Shown piece by piece: positions 27,814 through 39,609 of a DNA stretch of 64,000 nucleotides. This stretch comes from Nemertoderma westbladi. Lineage: Eukaryota > Xenacoelomorpha > Nemertodermatida > Nemertodermatidae. A model generated the notes under the pieces. It worked only from the letters and a program-made list of their open reading frames with translations, had not been told where the DNA came from and ran no database searches. Each line of letters starts with the position of its first letter. Position 1 is the first letter of the stretch. A program made the translations under genes and the position numbers. Location of the stretch: assembly GCA_032718475.1 (NCBI GenBank), contig JAUCBJ010007544.1:41850-105849 (forward strand). Reading direction: 5' to 3'.

Positions 27814-29070
27814 ATGGTAGTGGATATCAACCACAGGAAATTAATACTCTCAGGATTTCTCTTTTGCTCCCAGGTTATTCCAGGGTTGTGCTTTGCAATT
27901 CTAGACTCATTTTTCCCAATTGTTGTTGAAGGTCGTAACTGGTCTAAGACCATGACTGGTAGTGTGCTAGCTATATACCCAGCTGCACGACTTATAATAT
28001 TCATCACATGTGGCAACTCCATTATAAATCTCGGAAGTCGCCTCTCCTATGGTGTGTTTGGGATTCTTGGAGCACTTTCTCTTTCAGCATTCGGATTTGT
28101 AGAGGATATCACCAACAATACTGTTCATATTTGTGGTTGCTTTATCTTTAGAACTTTAGATGCTATTGGAGGAAACATCAGTTACATCTATAGTTTCAGT
28201 TTACTAATGGATCTATATCCTCACAATCGAACTATGGTTGTTGGAATCTCACAAGTGATGCTTGAACTAGGCTTGACGTCTGCACCTGTGCTTGGGTCAT
28301 TCTTATACACAACCATTGGATTTAGAGGAGCATTTTTAATTCCAGGAATTATCATATTGGTTGTGAATTTATATTGTTGCTTTGAGTCTCCAGAAAATAT
28401 ATGTGACAGATCTTCATCTACCGAACCAAGACCCGACTTGTTTTCAATGTTTAACAATGTTTGTACTTGTACAATATCGATTTTGACAATAGTTGGCGAA
28501 ACAACAAATCTATATTATGCTGCAAACTACGCTGTGTATGTCCATGATGTTTACGAAATGCTACAAATGTACATTGGATTGATCATGGTGGGGAATGTTG
28601 TTTCATCTGCTGCAACCGTGTTTGCAATGAGTTTTGTAATGCAGAAATGTTCACTTCTAAACCCAGTATACCCCACAATCATAGGATATGTTTCAATAAT
28701 AATTTCCATGCAATTGATTGGACCAACACAGTTGCTAGGGTTACCATTGAGTCTGCCATTGTCAATATTTGGATGCTGTTTTCTCGGAGTTGGTGTAGGA
28801 TTGTTTATTAGTTGCGGTACAGAAACTCTAACTCGCATTGCATTAAAGGACAAAACAGACAATGTCGATATACGGACATTGGTTCAACAAATTGTTAGGT
28901 TATCTTTGGCTTGTGGAAACATCATAGGTGCGCTGTTTGGAGGAATGTTAGATGACTATTTTGGTTTCCAATCAGCTGCCTCATTGATTAGTCTTCCTAT
29001 TGTCCCATTTCTCATCGTAATCCTTAGTCATCTAGTCATTATTGCAGTTAGAGGAAACAGTCTATATTAA
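27814..29070 (+). CDS. MFS transporter, SLC18B1-like, copy 2 (single exon)
   Basis: Start chosen at ATG 27,814 (MVVDINHRK), which aligns two residues upstream of the start of copy 1 (MDINRRK). A GTG two codons earlier is not needed. The product is 418 residues with 12 predicted membrane helices and the same central loop (FESPENICDRSSSTEPRP). Differences from copy 1 are mainly conservative (V/I, L/I, A/G), and the frame is intact with no indel apart from the N-terminus. That suggests both copies stay under selection. The gene is inverted relative to copy 1, with about 12.3 kb of transposon-rich DNA between. Function as in copy 1: secondary solute transporter, substrate unknown. Confidence 0.82.
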   Translation: MVVDINHRKLILSGFLFCSQVIPGLCFAILDSFFPIVVEGRNWSKTMTGSVLAIYPAARLIIFITCGNSIINLGSRLSYGVFGILGALSLSAFGFVEDITNNTVHICGCFIFRTLDAIGGNISYIYSFSLLMDLYPHNRTMVVGISQVMLELGLTSAPVLGSFLYTTIGFRGAFLIPGIIILVVNLYCCFESPENICDRSSSTEPRPDLFSMFNNVCTCTISILTIVGETTNLYYAANYAVYVHDVYEMLQMYIGLIMVGNVVSSAATVFAMSFVMQKCSLLNPVYPTIIGYVSIIISMQLIGPTQLLGLPLSLPLSIFGCCFLGVGVGLFISCGTETLTRIALKDKTDNVDIRTLVQQIVRLSLACGNIIGALFGGMLDDYFGFQSAASLISLPIVPFLIVILSHLVIIAVRGNSLY

Positions 29071-30127
29071 ATTATTATATGTTCGACATAGTTAACAAAT
29101 TTCAAGGTCCCCCTCCCCCCAAACCAATTCAATTTCCACACAAGGTCATTCTACCATATTGTGGATCGAATCGAAACTACGAGCCCTCTGCGAACTGTTA
29201 TAATTATTTTATTTATTTTATCTTTAATGTTTAAAACAGACAAGTGCAGACCATAGGCAGGGGGTGGGCACTATGGGCGGGTGCCCTACCCCAAATCCAC
29301 AAAAGGTCCGCTTCATCCGAAAAATTTACTAAATTATATTATTAATATGGATGTTAAACCGTTAAAAAGATTAATATATATTATATTAATTAGTATTAAT
29401 AATGTACCGATATTTCCAGATACCGCAGTGAAAGTATTTTAATTAGTCTTTGTTTCTATCTTCCTGAATGTGTTGTTGTGTACCAGTGTTTTAAGAAGGA
29501 TTTAGTAGTTATTGGAAAGAACGTTTTTCTTCTTTGGAGGATTATTTTAACTAATAGGTGTGGTGTATTTAGAGGTGTAATGGTAGTGTATAATTGTAGA
29601 GTGCAGCCTTCAAGCACCACTCTGTCATATTTTATTTCTTGGTACCCCGAGTGCTACTGCTAATTGATTGATGCTGTGTTAATAATTTTACAGTAGTGTG
29701 TAAAAGTATTGAAAAAGTGATAATTCAATGCACTCTTTTTTTAATAAGAACCAATAAAATTTTGCCGAGCCTCAATGTTCTTCAAAATTTCGTAACATTC
29801 AGCCTTAAATATTCTTAAAATGTAAAATAGTGAATATCCTTTAGTTTCTAGTTTATACTGGGAGATATTTACATTTCCCTTTTGTATTGGCTGTAGACGT
29901 CTGTTTCTGTGAGCTTCAGTGTAATGTTTACTTTAATTATATAGTAAGATATTGTTGAGGAATGTTGATTAATATAGCTGTCACCCGATATAAATAATAT
30001 AAATCAAAAACGTTTTTAGCCAGTAACAGCTTTATTAAATTAATAAACAGTAAAAATATAATGTATTTGTATAAAGTAATTAATTATCACAGTAAAATAA
30101 TTTTTTAAATAAAATATCGAATAAAAA
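29071..30127. other. A+T-rich interval, nothing recognised
   Basis: Contains a short C-rich patch (29,108-29,120) and a small open frame at 29,478-29,663 with no recognisable domain. Confidence 0.4.
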
Positions 30128-30222
30128 TACGAAATTGCGACAACTATGGAGAATCGGGAAGCCTGGAAGGATCTCATTTCCACTGTCCGAGTTCGCTCGA
30201 CCTAGTAGTAGTAGTAGTAAAT
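30128..30222 (+). pseudogene. RTE-like LINE A, last ~25 codons and (TAG)n tail
   Basis: Encodes EIATTMENREAWKDLISTVR and VRST and then five consecutive in-frame TAG triplets. It is the same 3' end as seen at 32.3 kb and 61.9 kb, here reduced to ~95 bp by 5' truncation. Flanking AATAAAATAT occurs on both sides but is not perfectly placed as a target duplication. Confidence 0.85.
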
Positions 30223-31600
30223 AAAATATATATAAAATAAACCGAATGCATTTCGCCCTAATAGCTCTTCAGCGGTAAAAAATGTTAAATGGCATCAAAT
30301 TAATTCGTATAATAAGAGTTATAACATAGTTAAAGTTCCATTGTATAGAATATCTTTGTTGAACAATTAGAACATATTGTCAGACTCCTATTATTGTTGA
30401 GGTTCAGATTAGTGGTGGTTGGGGATTCCCCCCTTTTTTTAACAATTTAATGAAGGCTTAAATAAGTTTATGAAATAGTCTTCATACGTTAGTAATAATG
30501 GCAAGTCAACAGATGGGCATTGAAAAAAAGGCGTTATTGTAAATTTCCCCCTCCCACAATTTTAAATGTGCTCGCTGCATTTCATATGTTTTTGGCTCCT
30601 GTCACGTATGTGGTTTTTATGTAGATTTGTTCGATGTCTAAATTTCTTTAATTATATTATAGTCTTAAACTGTTTCGTTCTAAAAAAAAAAGAGTGTAAC
30701 TGAGTTGTAATAATATTTGTATAAATATATAAATATCTACTTTGTTTTGTAATATAACCAATGTTTAATTAATACAGTATTAATAATTAATATATAATTA
30801 GGCCTATTAATATTAATTTATTAATAGTTAACAAATAATTTGCTTTATAGCCTTAGATAGGCAGGGTTCACAAAGATTACTACTCACTATGCAAGGGCGC
30901 AATTTTTGTTACGATTACGCAAAAAGGATGTATAGAGAATTATATACAATTATTTTGTATTGTATTATGCGATTTGAGTAGTAGTGAGTAGTCTGTGTGA
31001 ACGCTGCCTTACACAATCATTAACTTTACCAACTACCTGCATTTATTACGAAGCAGGTCATGGTATGTATGAATGTATGTATGTTTTTATTGACTATAAA
31101 GATAGATGTACATGAACATAAACATTTAGATGAAAAGCAGTCCAAGGGGGGGGGGGGGGGGGGGCACTCTCAGACGCCCCCAAAGACAGTGTTGACCAAT
31201 GTGGCAAACAAGTTCGCAGAGGTGGAACAGACAGGCGATGGAAAAGGGAGCGAGACGAATATTACATATATATATATAGATATAATGTATCAAATACGCC
31301 TTTCTTATATATGATATTGGTTCAGATCGCAGTTAACAATGCGCAATAAATATAAAAAATGACGAATTAACAAATTATGATTAAAATGAATTTTCTAATA
31401 AGGGATTAGTAGGAAATGCGCCATAAATAAAAAAATTGTGAAGCTAATAATATAATACTGTAAAACCAATAAATTTTATTTAAAAATAGAACATTATTTT
31501 AACTCCTTCCATAGAAATGGCGTTAAACAATCAACTACATTATTTTCACTCCCTTTGACAATGTTTTCACTGCAAATTTAGCTATTGAATTCATAGAATG
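30223..31600. other. A+T-rich interval with a 19-G tract
   Basis: No gene is seen. A homopolymer of 19 G lies at 31,146-31,164. TA-rich runs are at 30,770-30,830 and 31,265-31,285. Confidence 0.5.
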
Positions 31601-32307
31601 TGATTTGTAATTACAATGGAGTGGAGCCCCAGAGGGGGAAGGAACGGCTGATGAAACGAAAATATGTGTGACCAGTAAACATCCACTGAGAAGCAGCACC
31701 GAAAACTTGCGCCAATCACGTTTCTGCATTGAAGTATTGGTATGGCTGTATGGTATGACGGACTGTTGAATGTCTAGGTACGCCCTACAAGTAATAATGA
31801 CAAGGTTTTAATGTAGTTCATGTTAAGGTTAGGATAAAGGTTGGGGTTATGCGGTCAGGCAATTTTAATGATGGGGGTAATGAAACGCCAATTTTGTTAT
31901 AAAATGTTCGGCATGCGCCAGATGCTAAATATGTAAACAATTTGCCAATGAGGTTATTGAAAGTCTACATATCGCCAGGTTATATGTAAAATGGTTTCAA
32001 TACCCCCAGAGTAAGGGTATGGTTCAGTTTTGCGTTATCGTTGTTATGGTTTCAGGTAAGGGTTCTTTTTCAAGATATGATTATGATTCGGGTAAGTCTT
32101 TAGATCTCTCAAGATCACAGTGCAGGTAATGATACCGGTATGGTTTTGTTATTGTCCATGTTATGGTTCAGATTAAGGTTTGGGTATTGGTTCAGATTAT
32201 GTAAATGATGTGGCGTTCTAAACAAATTACTGTACGCTGGGCATTCCTAAATATTACCCGCATAATTCTGCTCAGTGAATTTTTTGGTTTCTGACATATA
32301 AAATATA

Positions 32308-32842
32308 CTACTACTACTACTACAAGGTCGAGCGAACTCGGACAGTGGAAATGAGATCCTTCCAGGCTTCCCGATTCTCCATAGTTGTCGAATTTAGTTT
32401 CTCCCAAGTTTAGTATCCCTTTCAAGTTGAGCTATATATGTTATGGCCGGTCGTCCACGACTACGCTTTCCATGAGTTGGTTGTCAGAAAAGTAGATCTG
32501 GTATCACCTCGTCTTTACTTCGCCAGCAGTGCCCGCTGAATCTTAATCTGCGTTCACGGAGGGTGGTTGATACAGGTGGTATTGTACCATAAAGCTCGGC
32601 GTTTGTCATGTGTTGTCTCCAGCTGATGTTTAGCGATGTCCTTGGTAGTCTTGTGTAGCAACCATCAATTTGTTGTTCAAGTGATTTGGGAGCTACCCAA
32701 GCCTTTGCTTTCCTAACTTCTATGTCCTTTTTGCTACTCTCTATCCATGATCCAAGGTACTGGAAGTCGTCGACCTTCCTTAGTTGATTATTATCAATGG
32801 TTGTCAAGTTTCCATCAACATTAAAGTGTAAAAATATCATTC
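32308..32842 (-). mobile_element. RTE-like LINE A, 5'-truncated copy with 8-bp target duplication
   Basis: The copy is flanked by AAAATATA on both sides (32,300-32,307 and 32,843-32,850) and inserted in unit 1 of the tandem array. On the minus strand it encodes the RT C-terminal region (VDDFQYLGSWIESSKKDIEV, MTNAELYGTIPPVSTTLRER, RLRFSGHCWRSKDEVIPDLL). It then runs with a few lesions to the C-terminus and the (TAG)n tail (CTA repeats on the plus strand at 32,308-32,323). A short deletion is visible after KAWVA. Dead copy. Confidence 0.88.
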
Positions 32843-33609
32843 AAAATATAAAAAATTGTGTAAAAATAAAAAAATTGTTTTATATGGGAATTTGAATTGA
32901 AACGCCAATTTAGATGTAAAATGTTTACTATGTGCCAACTATAAATATGCCAATGTGAACAATTTGCCAATTTTGTGAATAAAAGACTACATAACGCCAG
33001 TATCTACGTAAAATGGTTTTAATTCGACAAAAATTGTCGATAGCCAATATGTTCTTATTGTGTGGTTCTGTTTAGGTTCTGGATACGACATGGTTGATTG
33101 CCGTATTTTGTCTTGGGGAAATGGTTCCGCTTTGCATGATACGAAAAGATGTGTGACCAGTAAACATCCACTGGGAAGCAGCACCGAAAACTTGCTCCAA
33201 TCACGTTTCTGCATTGAAGTATTGGTATGGCTGTATGGTATGACGGACTGTTGAATGTCTAGGTACGCCCTACAAGTAATAATGACAAGGTTTTAATGTG
33301 GTTCGTGTTAAGGTTAGGATAAAGGTTCGTGTTTTGCGGTCAGACAATTTTAATGATGGGGGTTTTCTCAACAATTTACATGGGACAAGGGCATTTCTTT
33401 GCCGGCTTCTCTGTTCATTGCATTTCTACTAAGTATATTCTAGCACACAAACAACAAAAAACTTGTCTAAATTTGTAATATTTACGAACATGTAATGAAA
33501 CGCCAATTTTGTTATAAAATGTTCGGCATGCGCCAGATGCTAAATATGTAAACAATTTGCCAATGTGGCTATTAAAAGTCTACATATCGCCAGGGTATAC
33601 AGTATGTAA

Positions 33610-34845
33610 TAACTATTTACATGCTTGTGTGTAAAGTAGCACTTTACAGTGTAATGATCCGAGTGGCTTTCTTACACGAACGAACGTTAGTGAGTGAGTG
33701 GAAATAAAGCCACGAGGATCAGAACACTGTAACTGTACTTTGCAACAAGTATGTATGTAGTTTTATTCCAAAATTTTAACATTACGAAATGATTGTACAT
33801 ATACAGTATAAGTGATAGAAACTGCACAAATTATATTATTTGCTGTATAAATAAATGTAAAAATGACATAAATTATGTTATAAATAAGTTAGCTTATATT
33901 TCTGGTGGCGTTTGGAGCCATGTTATAATAATATAGCTTGGCCCTCCTGGTTATCAATAGATATACCCCGTAATGTCCCCTTAGTGGACATTACTTAACG
34001 CCGTCATGGGTTACCACGTAAACAATAACACCAAATACAATACTAAATGTACAGGCCAATACAATGCTGTAATGTCCTCTAAAGTTGTAAAGTGCTAAAT
34101 AACAACTCGATGGTAATACTAACGGCGTTGAGTAATGTTACAGTTTTGGAATAATAATTATTTATGACTTGGGAAAAAAGTAGAACTTTTTTCATTATTC
34201 TCGAGGCATTTTATTTACCGAGCATCAGCGAGGTTAATAAAGGGTGGAGAGAATATTGAAAAAAAATGTTCTACCTTTTTATTCCCATGTAATACGTAAT
34301 TTTATTCTTAAATTGGTACTTTTTTGTTGCTAAATTCTTTAATAAAACATAGCAATATTCTATGTACAGTATTACTGTAGTAGCCTACAGTAGTGTTACA
34401 AAATAAATTGAAATGCAGTATTTTACTATATTGCTTCCATAGTTACTGCGATTCAAATTACTGTACTCTTCAACTCTCGATGTTGCCTTACTCAATGTTA
34501 AATAATTTAGTGTTCTCGAATATTTATTACGTAACTAGAGAGCCGCTTAATTACCTAAACCCATATTGGATATTGAGTTCCGTTTTGGAGATACGCCGCA
34601 CAGACACTAAAGTGGCAATAACTTTTGAGTGAGTGAGTGAATGGATTTTGCTCAAATTACTTGCAAACCTTTTCTACGTCGATGATCTTTCAATATATGT
34701 AATAAGATTTAAGAAATTCCGCCAAAAATATTTTAATTTACTTTTTTCCTATGGGTAACTTTTTTCCCTAGGGAAAAAAAGTGAAACTTTTTCTCCCGAT
34801 GTTGGACTAAATTCGAGCGAAAAAGTAACATTTTAAGAATAAAAT
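33610..34845. repeat. Insertion in array unit 2 carrying dispersed repeat copy 2
   Basis: The first ~545 bp (33,610-34,154) are the second copy of the repeat at 21,967-22,600. The remainder to 34,845 holds A/T-rich sequence with GGGAAAAAAGT/ACTTTTTTCCC-type inverted words near 34,165 and 34,755. The array sequence is continuous on either side when this block is removed. I could not define its termini or a clear target duplication. Confidence 0.6.
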
Positions 34846-35672
34846 GGTTTTAATACGCCCAGAGTAAGTGTGGTTCAGTTTTGCGTTATCGTTGTTATGG
34901 TTTCATGTAAGGGTTCTGTTTCAAGATATGATTATGATTCGGGTAATTCTTTAGATCTCTTAAGGTCACAGTGCAGGTAATGATACCGGTATGGTTTTGT
35001 TATGGTCCATATTATGGTTCAGATTAAGGTTTGGCTATTGGTTCAGATGCTTTCCAAACAAATTAATGTACGCTTGACATTCCTAAATATTACCCGCAGA
35101 ATTCTGCTCAGTTAATTTTTTGGTTTCTGACATATAAAAAATAACATGTCTTATCAATTTGTTTTATATGGGAATTTGAATTGAAACGCCAATTTAGATG
35201 TAAAATGTTTACAATGTGCCAACTATAAATATGCCAATTTCGTGAATAAAAGACTACATAACGCCAGTATCTACGTAAAATTGTTTTAATTCGACAAAAA
35301 TTGTCGATAGCCAATATGATCTCTTCAGCTCTTCATAATATATTGTATAATTATATATAATGTATATTATATTATTATATAATATGAGCTCTTCACCGCA
35401 TTTCTACTAAGTATATTCTGGCACACGAACATCAAAAAACTTGTCTCAATTTGTAATATTTACGAACATGTAATGAAACACCAATTTTGTTATAAAATAT
35501 TCGGCATGCGCCAGATGCTAAATATGTAAACAATTTGCCAATGTGGTTATTAAAAGTCTACATATCGCCAGGTTATATGTAAAATGGCTTCAGTACGCCC
35601 AGAGTAAGGGTATGGTTAAGTTTTGCGTTTTTTGGTGTTATGGTTTCATGTTAGGGTTCTGTTTCAAGATAT

Positions 35673-36242
35673 CGTCCCTTTCATTTTCAAACAACCTAAA
35701 TCTATTTTCCTGTAAAACGGCATTTTCGATTCTAATTTTGTTTGAAAGTAATATTCCCGGATTTTGGTCTTATTTACTTTTGAATCCATTAAATGTAACG
35801 ATTTTAAACAAAAAACAGTTATGGTATTGGAATTATGTAACATATTAGATAGGAAACTATGTATAGGGATATAGGTTGTTTCGAAAAAAATATTTCATTT
35901 TTCACAATGATTACTCAAAAAGTATTAAAACCCTTAAGACAAATTCGATCATTAAGTTTTAAAAATATAAAACAAATCTCCCTCTATCATAATAAACAAC
36001 AATTCTAGCTCCTGATTCGTTGTTTCCAATTTTAAATCAACGTTTCGTAAATTTCTTTATCATGCGGTCTATGCAAAACTGGCACATAGGTGGTTTTGAA
36101 AAGTTAAATATCTCAGTTATACGTGGGAGCATGGCCTTCTAAGTGTGTTAATCGGATTCAGAATACATTTTAACATAAAGAAATGCAGAAATCACCATTT
36201 CGGCAAAAATGGCATATAGGTGGTTTCAAAATGAAAGGGACG
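35673..36242. mobile_element. 570-bp MITE-like element, inverted repeats CGTCCCTTTCATTTT
   Basis: Ends are perfect 15-bp inverted repeats, CGTCCCTTTCATTTT and AAAATGAAAGGGACG. The bases outside are ATAT on both sides (35,669-35,672 and 36,243-36,246). Comparison with other units of the tandem array shows the uninterrupted site, so this is a genuine insertion in unit 3. Internal sequence repeats GGCACATAGGTGGTTTTGAA and GGCATATAGGTGGTTTCAAA. It has no coding capacity and no superfamily is assigned. Confidence 0.85.
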
Positions 36243-36800
36243 ATATGGTTATGATGATTCGGGTAAGTCTTTAGATCTCTTAAGGTCACAGTGCAGGTGA
36301 TACCGGTATGGTTTTGCCTATGATTTTGAAGGTCCATGTATGTTATGGTTCAGTTTATGTAAATAATGTGGCCTTCGAAACAAATTACAGTACACTGGAC
36401 TGGACATTCCTAAATATTACCCGCAGAATTATTCTGCTTATTATTAATTTGTTTTATATGGGAATTTGAATTGAAACGCCACTTTAGTTGTAAAATGTTT
36501 ACAGTGTGCCAACAATTAATAGGTCAACAATTTGCCAATTTCGTGAATAAACTCGTCTCCATCACTAGACTGGTTGCGCTCGTCCTGTTTCGCATCACAA
36601 ATGAAGGCATTCTCAAGAGGGAGCCCAAGAGATGACAATAAGAGTGAAGCCTCAAAGGGGGAAGGAACGGCCTACGAAACGAATAGAGTTGTGGGCAGTA
36701 ACTATCCACTGGGAAGCAGCACCACAAACTTGCGCCAATCACGCTTGTGTATTTAATTTTTGTATATTGGCTGTTTGGTATAACTGGTACATGCGATGCA

Positions 36801-37420
36801 GCCTGCAGGATAAAAAGTCTAAATTAGATCCTAAGAAACCTGACTTTGGTGAACCTAGCGAACTTCTTAGGCTTCTTATGCGAACATAAATCGTAAATTG
36901 CTGATAATTTACTGTAGGTCCCGTGTTTTTACTTAGGCCTATATACCACAATAAATGCCATTAATAGTCACCCCATGAGTTTATAGCTTTAATTAATATT
37001 ATGCTCATTTTAATTGTTTATATTAAAAATGGTTTATTTTTTATTGCTAGCCAGGGTGCCGTCAAAAAGAATTATAAATCGTTCCCTAGGAACATATGCT
37101 TTTTTCGTTTCATGAAATACAAGAGATGATGGGATGATTAATAATATGTTAATAATTGGTGCTAGGAACGCTTGAAAATAAACTGATAATCAAACGCCAC
37201 TTATGATGAATTTTTTGGTCTTAAGTAGCATTATCGCCATTGTGGCGTTAAGATGACATGCCTACCAAACGCCATTATATCCCACAGAACGCCCTCATCT
37301 TATATAAACAGGTCGCAAAAGCGCCAATATACGTATTTCGACATGGCGTATTTGTTAAGCGCAACATCTATATATATATATATACTGTATACAGTACCCA
37401 AACATATGGACTAAATAACG
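36801..37420. other. Unrecognised interval with ACGCCA-type words
   Basis: Several AACGCCA/GCGCCA words at 37,190-37,350 echo the array to the left. A small hairpin CGCCA-TTG-TGGCG lies at 37,235-37,247. No gene. Confidence 0.4.
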
Positions 37421-37424
37421 AACA

Positions 37425-37690
37425 ACATGTAACAGAGAACAGAATACAAAGCGATACAAGAGAGTTCAGTTAAGTTGACAAGCTCACGGACAAAATATGA
37501 CAAAGAACTCAATACATAGCAATACAAAACAAGTTAGGTAGACAAACTCACGGACAAAGTTGGACAAGAATGGAATACAAAGTAGTACAAAAAGTTTAAT
37601 TAAGTTTACAAAAAGATAATGGACAAAATGTCACAAAGAACGGAATACAAAGTAGTACAAAATAGTTAAGCGGATAAAACGATAATAATA
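37425..37690 (+). repeat. ~65-bp tandem repeat, four degenerate copies
   Basis: Units share GACAAA, GAATACAAAG, GTACAAAA and GTTAAGTTGACAA-like blocks, with individual indels. Confidence 0.75.
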
Positions 37691-38485
37691 AACACAGAAC
37701 CGGCGTGTGGGTTTAGCACGTCACAGTCTTGTTACTTTACGTGGTTTATTTATCTTGGCGATGAATGTTGGTACACCTGGTTTATCCAGTAGTGTGAAGT
37801 TACTGGGTTCACGTCCCAAGAAAGTAGATCGGCAAGTGGAATATTGTGGAAACCGCAAAAGGAAATGGAAATCCTCGACGAAACCGCATTGACACAACAA
37901 ACGTTGGTCACTAGGGATTCGTGTATATCTGCCTTGTTCCTGTCCCTGCTCACTCCCGTCATTTTCTGTACCATCCTGGTGTTATCTAACGCGTTCAAAC
38001 AGGTGTTGAATAGTGTGTCCAACATATTCCCCCTTACAAGAGGGACAGGAGAAATAATAAACGACGTTAGAAACCAGGATACCAGGGACAGAATGTTTTA
38101 ATGATGGGAGCGACGGGCGCAGTTTTGAGATTGTAAAAAAAACCGAACTGGCCGTGTGCATGACATGGGTATGAGACCACGCAACCTTCGAACAAAGAGG
38201 TCGGTTGCCCGGGCACGGTACTCAAACTTACAGATAATGGGCCTGGAACTGTCAGCTGGCACTTTATTATTATTATTATTATCATCATTCACATAGGAAC
38301 AGAATCTTAAGACCGGTAATATACGACAGTTGAATTAGTAGAGCCCAAGCACAAAAAAAGGAAATAGATAATTAAACAGATGAGAGTAACAATCAGACAT
38401 TAAATCATGTAAATACGATGCTACTGTAGATACTGCTACCGGTACCGATAGATCGAGCTCGAGGTCTGCTGACAGAACGCAAACG
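37691..38485. other. Unrecognised interval upstream of LINE B
   Basis: Somewhat more balanced base composition than its surroundings. Small frames on both strands are unsupported. A (TTA)n microsatellite lies at 38,265-38,284. The sequence after it (38,330-38,485) may be the 5' UTR of LINE B. Confidence 0.35.
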
Positions 38486-39183
38486 ATGTCAGATGGAAAT
38501 GCAATTCTCCTCAAGGAAGTTCGAGAGTTGGCGGCGAATGTCACTACCATCCTTGCGGACCTCTCTGATATCAAGTCTAAGATGAACAAAGTTGATATCC
38601 TGGAAAAGAAAGTAAGCTGTATCGAATCTCGTTGTAACGAAATCGAGGAAACATCCGCCGATAACGAATCTCATCTTCATTGCATTGAGTCAGCAGTATC
38701 TACTTTAAATGTTAAATTATACGATCTTGAACAATATTCAAGGAAATATAACATGCTTTTCCACGGATTAACGGATGACAAACGCGACTCAGTGTTTAAT
38801 TCCCTTGGTATTAAACAAACAGACGTAGCTCACATGCATCGTCTACCTGGTTCCGGTAGCAACCAATCTAACCCAAGCGCAAAAGATCAAGGGCCCCGCC
38901 CATTTCTCGTCAGATTTGTCTACTGGGATAAACGCATTGCTGTACTTAAAAACAAGGCAGCCTTCCTGTTGAAAGTTACGATAACCGAGCACCTAACCCA
39001 AAGAGAGCGGCCTTGCTACGTGAAGTAAAAAAGCTTAAGCAGAAGAAATATATCCATTCGGCATACACACGCAACGGAGTCGTTCTCGCGAAGATTCTAG
39101 ATAGCGGATCAATAATCTCTATCCGTGATAACTCCGATATTGATAAGATGCTAGCGAGTTGCAACACCTCGCCCACCTCTTAG
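38486..39183 (+). pseudogene. LINE B ORF1-like protein (coiled coil plus RRM-like domain), frameshifted
   Basis: The ATG at 38,486 opens a frame rich in heptad-like Leu/Ile/Val. A coiled-coil region (VRELAANVTTILADLSDIKS to about residue 85) is followed by LYDLEQYSRKYNMLFHGLTD, PRPFLVRFVYWDKRIAVLKN and a basic end. This is the layout of L1/CR1-type ORF1 proteins (Transposase_22-like), which bind element RNA. Near 39,000 one base has been lost. The proper C-terminus, LREVKKLKQKKYIHSAYTRN then a stop at 39,181-39,183, is in another frame. The frame as it stands ends early at 39,028. Confidence 0.7.
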
Positions 39184-39203
39184 TTATGTGTAGACAATGT
39201 AGG

Positions 39204-39232
39204 ACGAACCCCACGGCAACAGCGGGGTTCGT
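39204..39232 (+). other. Hairpin between LINE B ORF1 and ORF2
   Basis: ACGAACCCC and GGGGTTCGT form a perfect 9-bp stem around an 11-nt loop, 20 bp after the ORF1 stop. It could be a structured spacer; the role is unknown. Confidence 0.6.
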
Positions 39233-39609
39233 ATACCTATATAGACAACCTACCCTAATTAACCACCGAATAATGTCAGAAAATTATCTACCCCTACAGT
39301 TTGCTTCAGTTTACTATACTTACAATCTATATATAATTCGCAGGTTTGAGTGGTGTGGTCTGATTGTACACTTTTTTGCTGGATTGCCTATACAGTATAA
39401 CTCTTACTGTTACCAATTTACTGATTGGTATAGTGACTTCGTGTTCTTTTCTTTTGTATCGGGTAGCGGTAATTAGTTCAGCTATACGAATAGCTGAAAT
39501 AGTTGTTCCATAGCGTTTGATAACGGTAAGCATTTCTCGTAACATTTTTAGTACCAACTCAAATACCTGCGACAGTAGATAAGGACAACAGTACTTCCAA
39601 CCTTTCCCC

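Larger units (their letters stand above)
31600..36800. repeat. Tandem array of long (~1-1.5 kb) units, three to four copies, interrupted by insertions
   Basis: Ordered blocks recur three times. Block P (AAACATCCACTGGGAAGCAGC-like, CCAATCACG) is at 31,670, 33,165 and 36,705. Block A (AAACGCCAATTTTG, CGGCATGCGCCAGATGC) is at 31,880, 33,493 and 35,470. Block Q (TTGCGTTATCG, GGTCACAGTGCAGG, ATACCGGTATGGTTTTG) is at 32,030, 34,880 and 36,240. Block B (TTTTATATGGGAATTTGAAT, GTGCCAAC) is at 32,880, 35,160 and 36,450. A and B are themselves diverged relatives, each with GCCA spaced about every 30 bp. No coding capacity is apparent. Confidence 0.85.

Noticed and set aside
38100-38285. tRNA-derived SINE with TTCGAA box and (TTA)n tail
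   Set aside because: The TTCGAA context does not match the B box on either strand and no A box is at the right distance. The tail alone is not enough.
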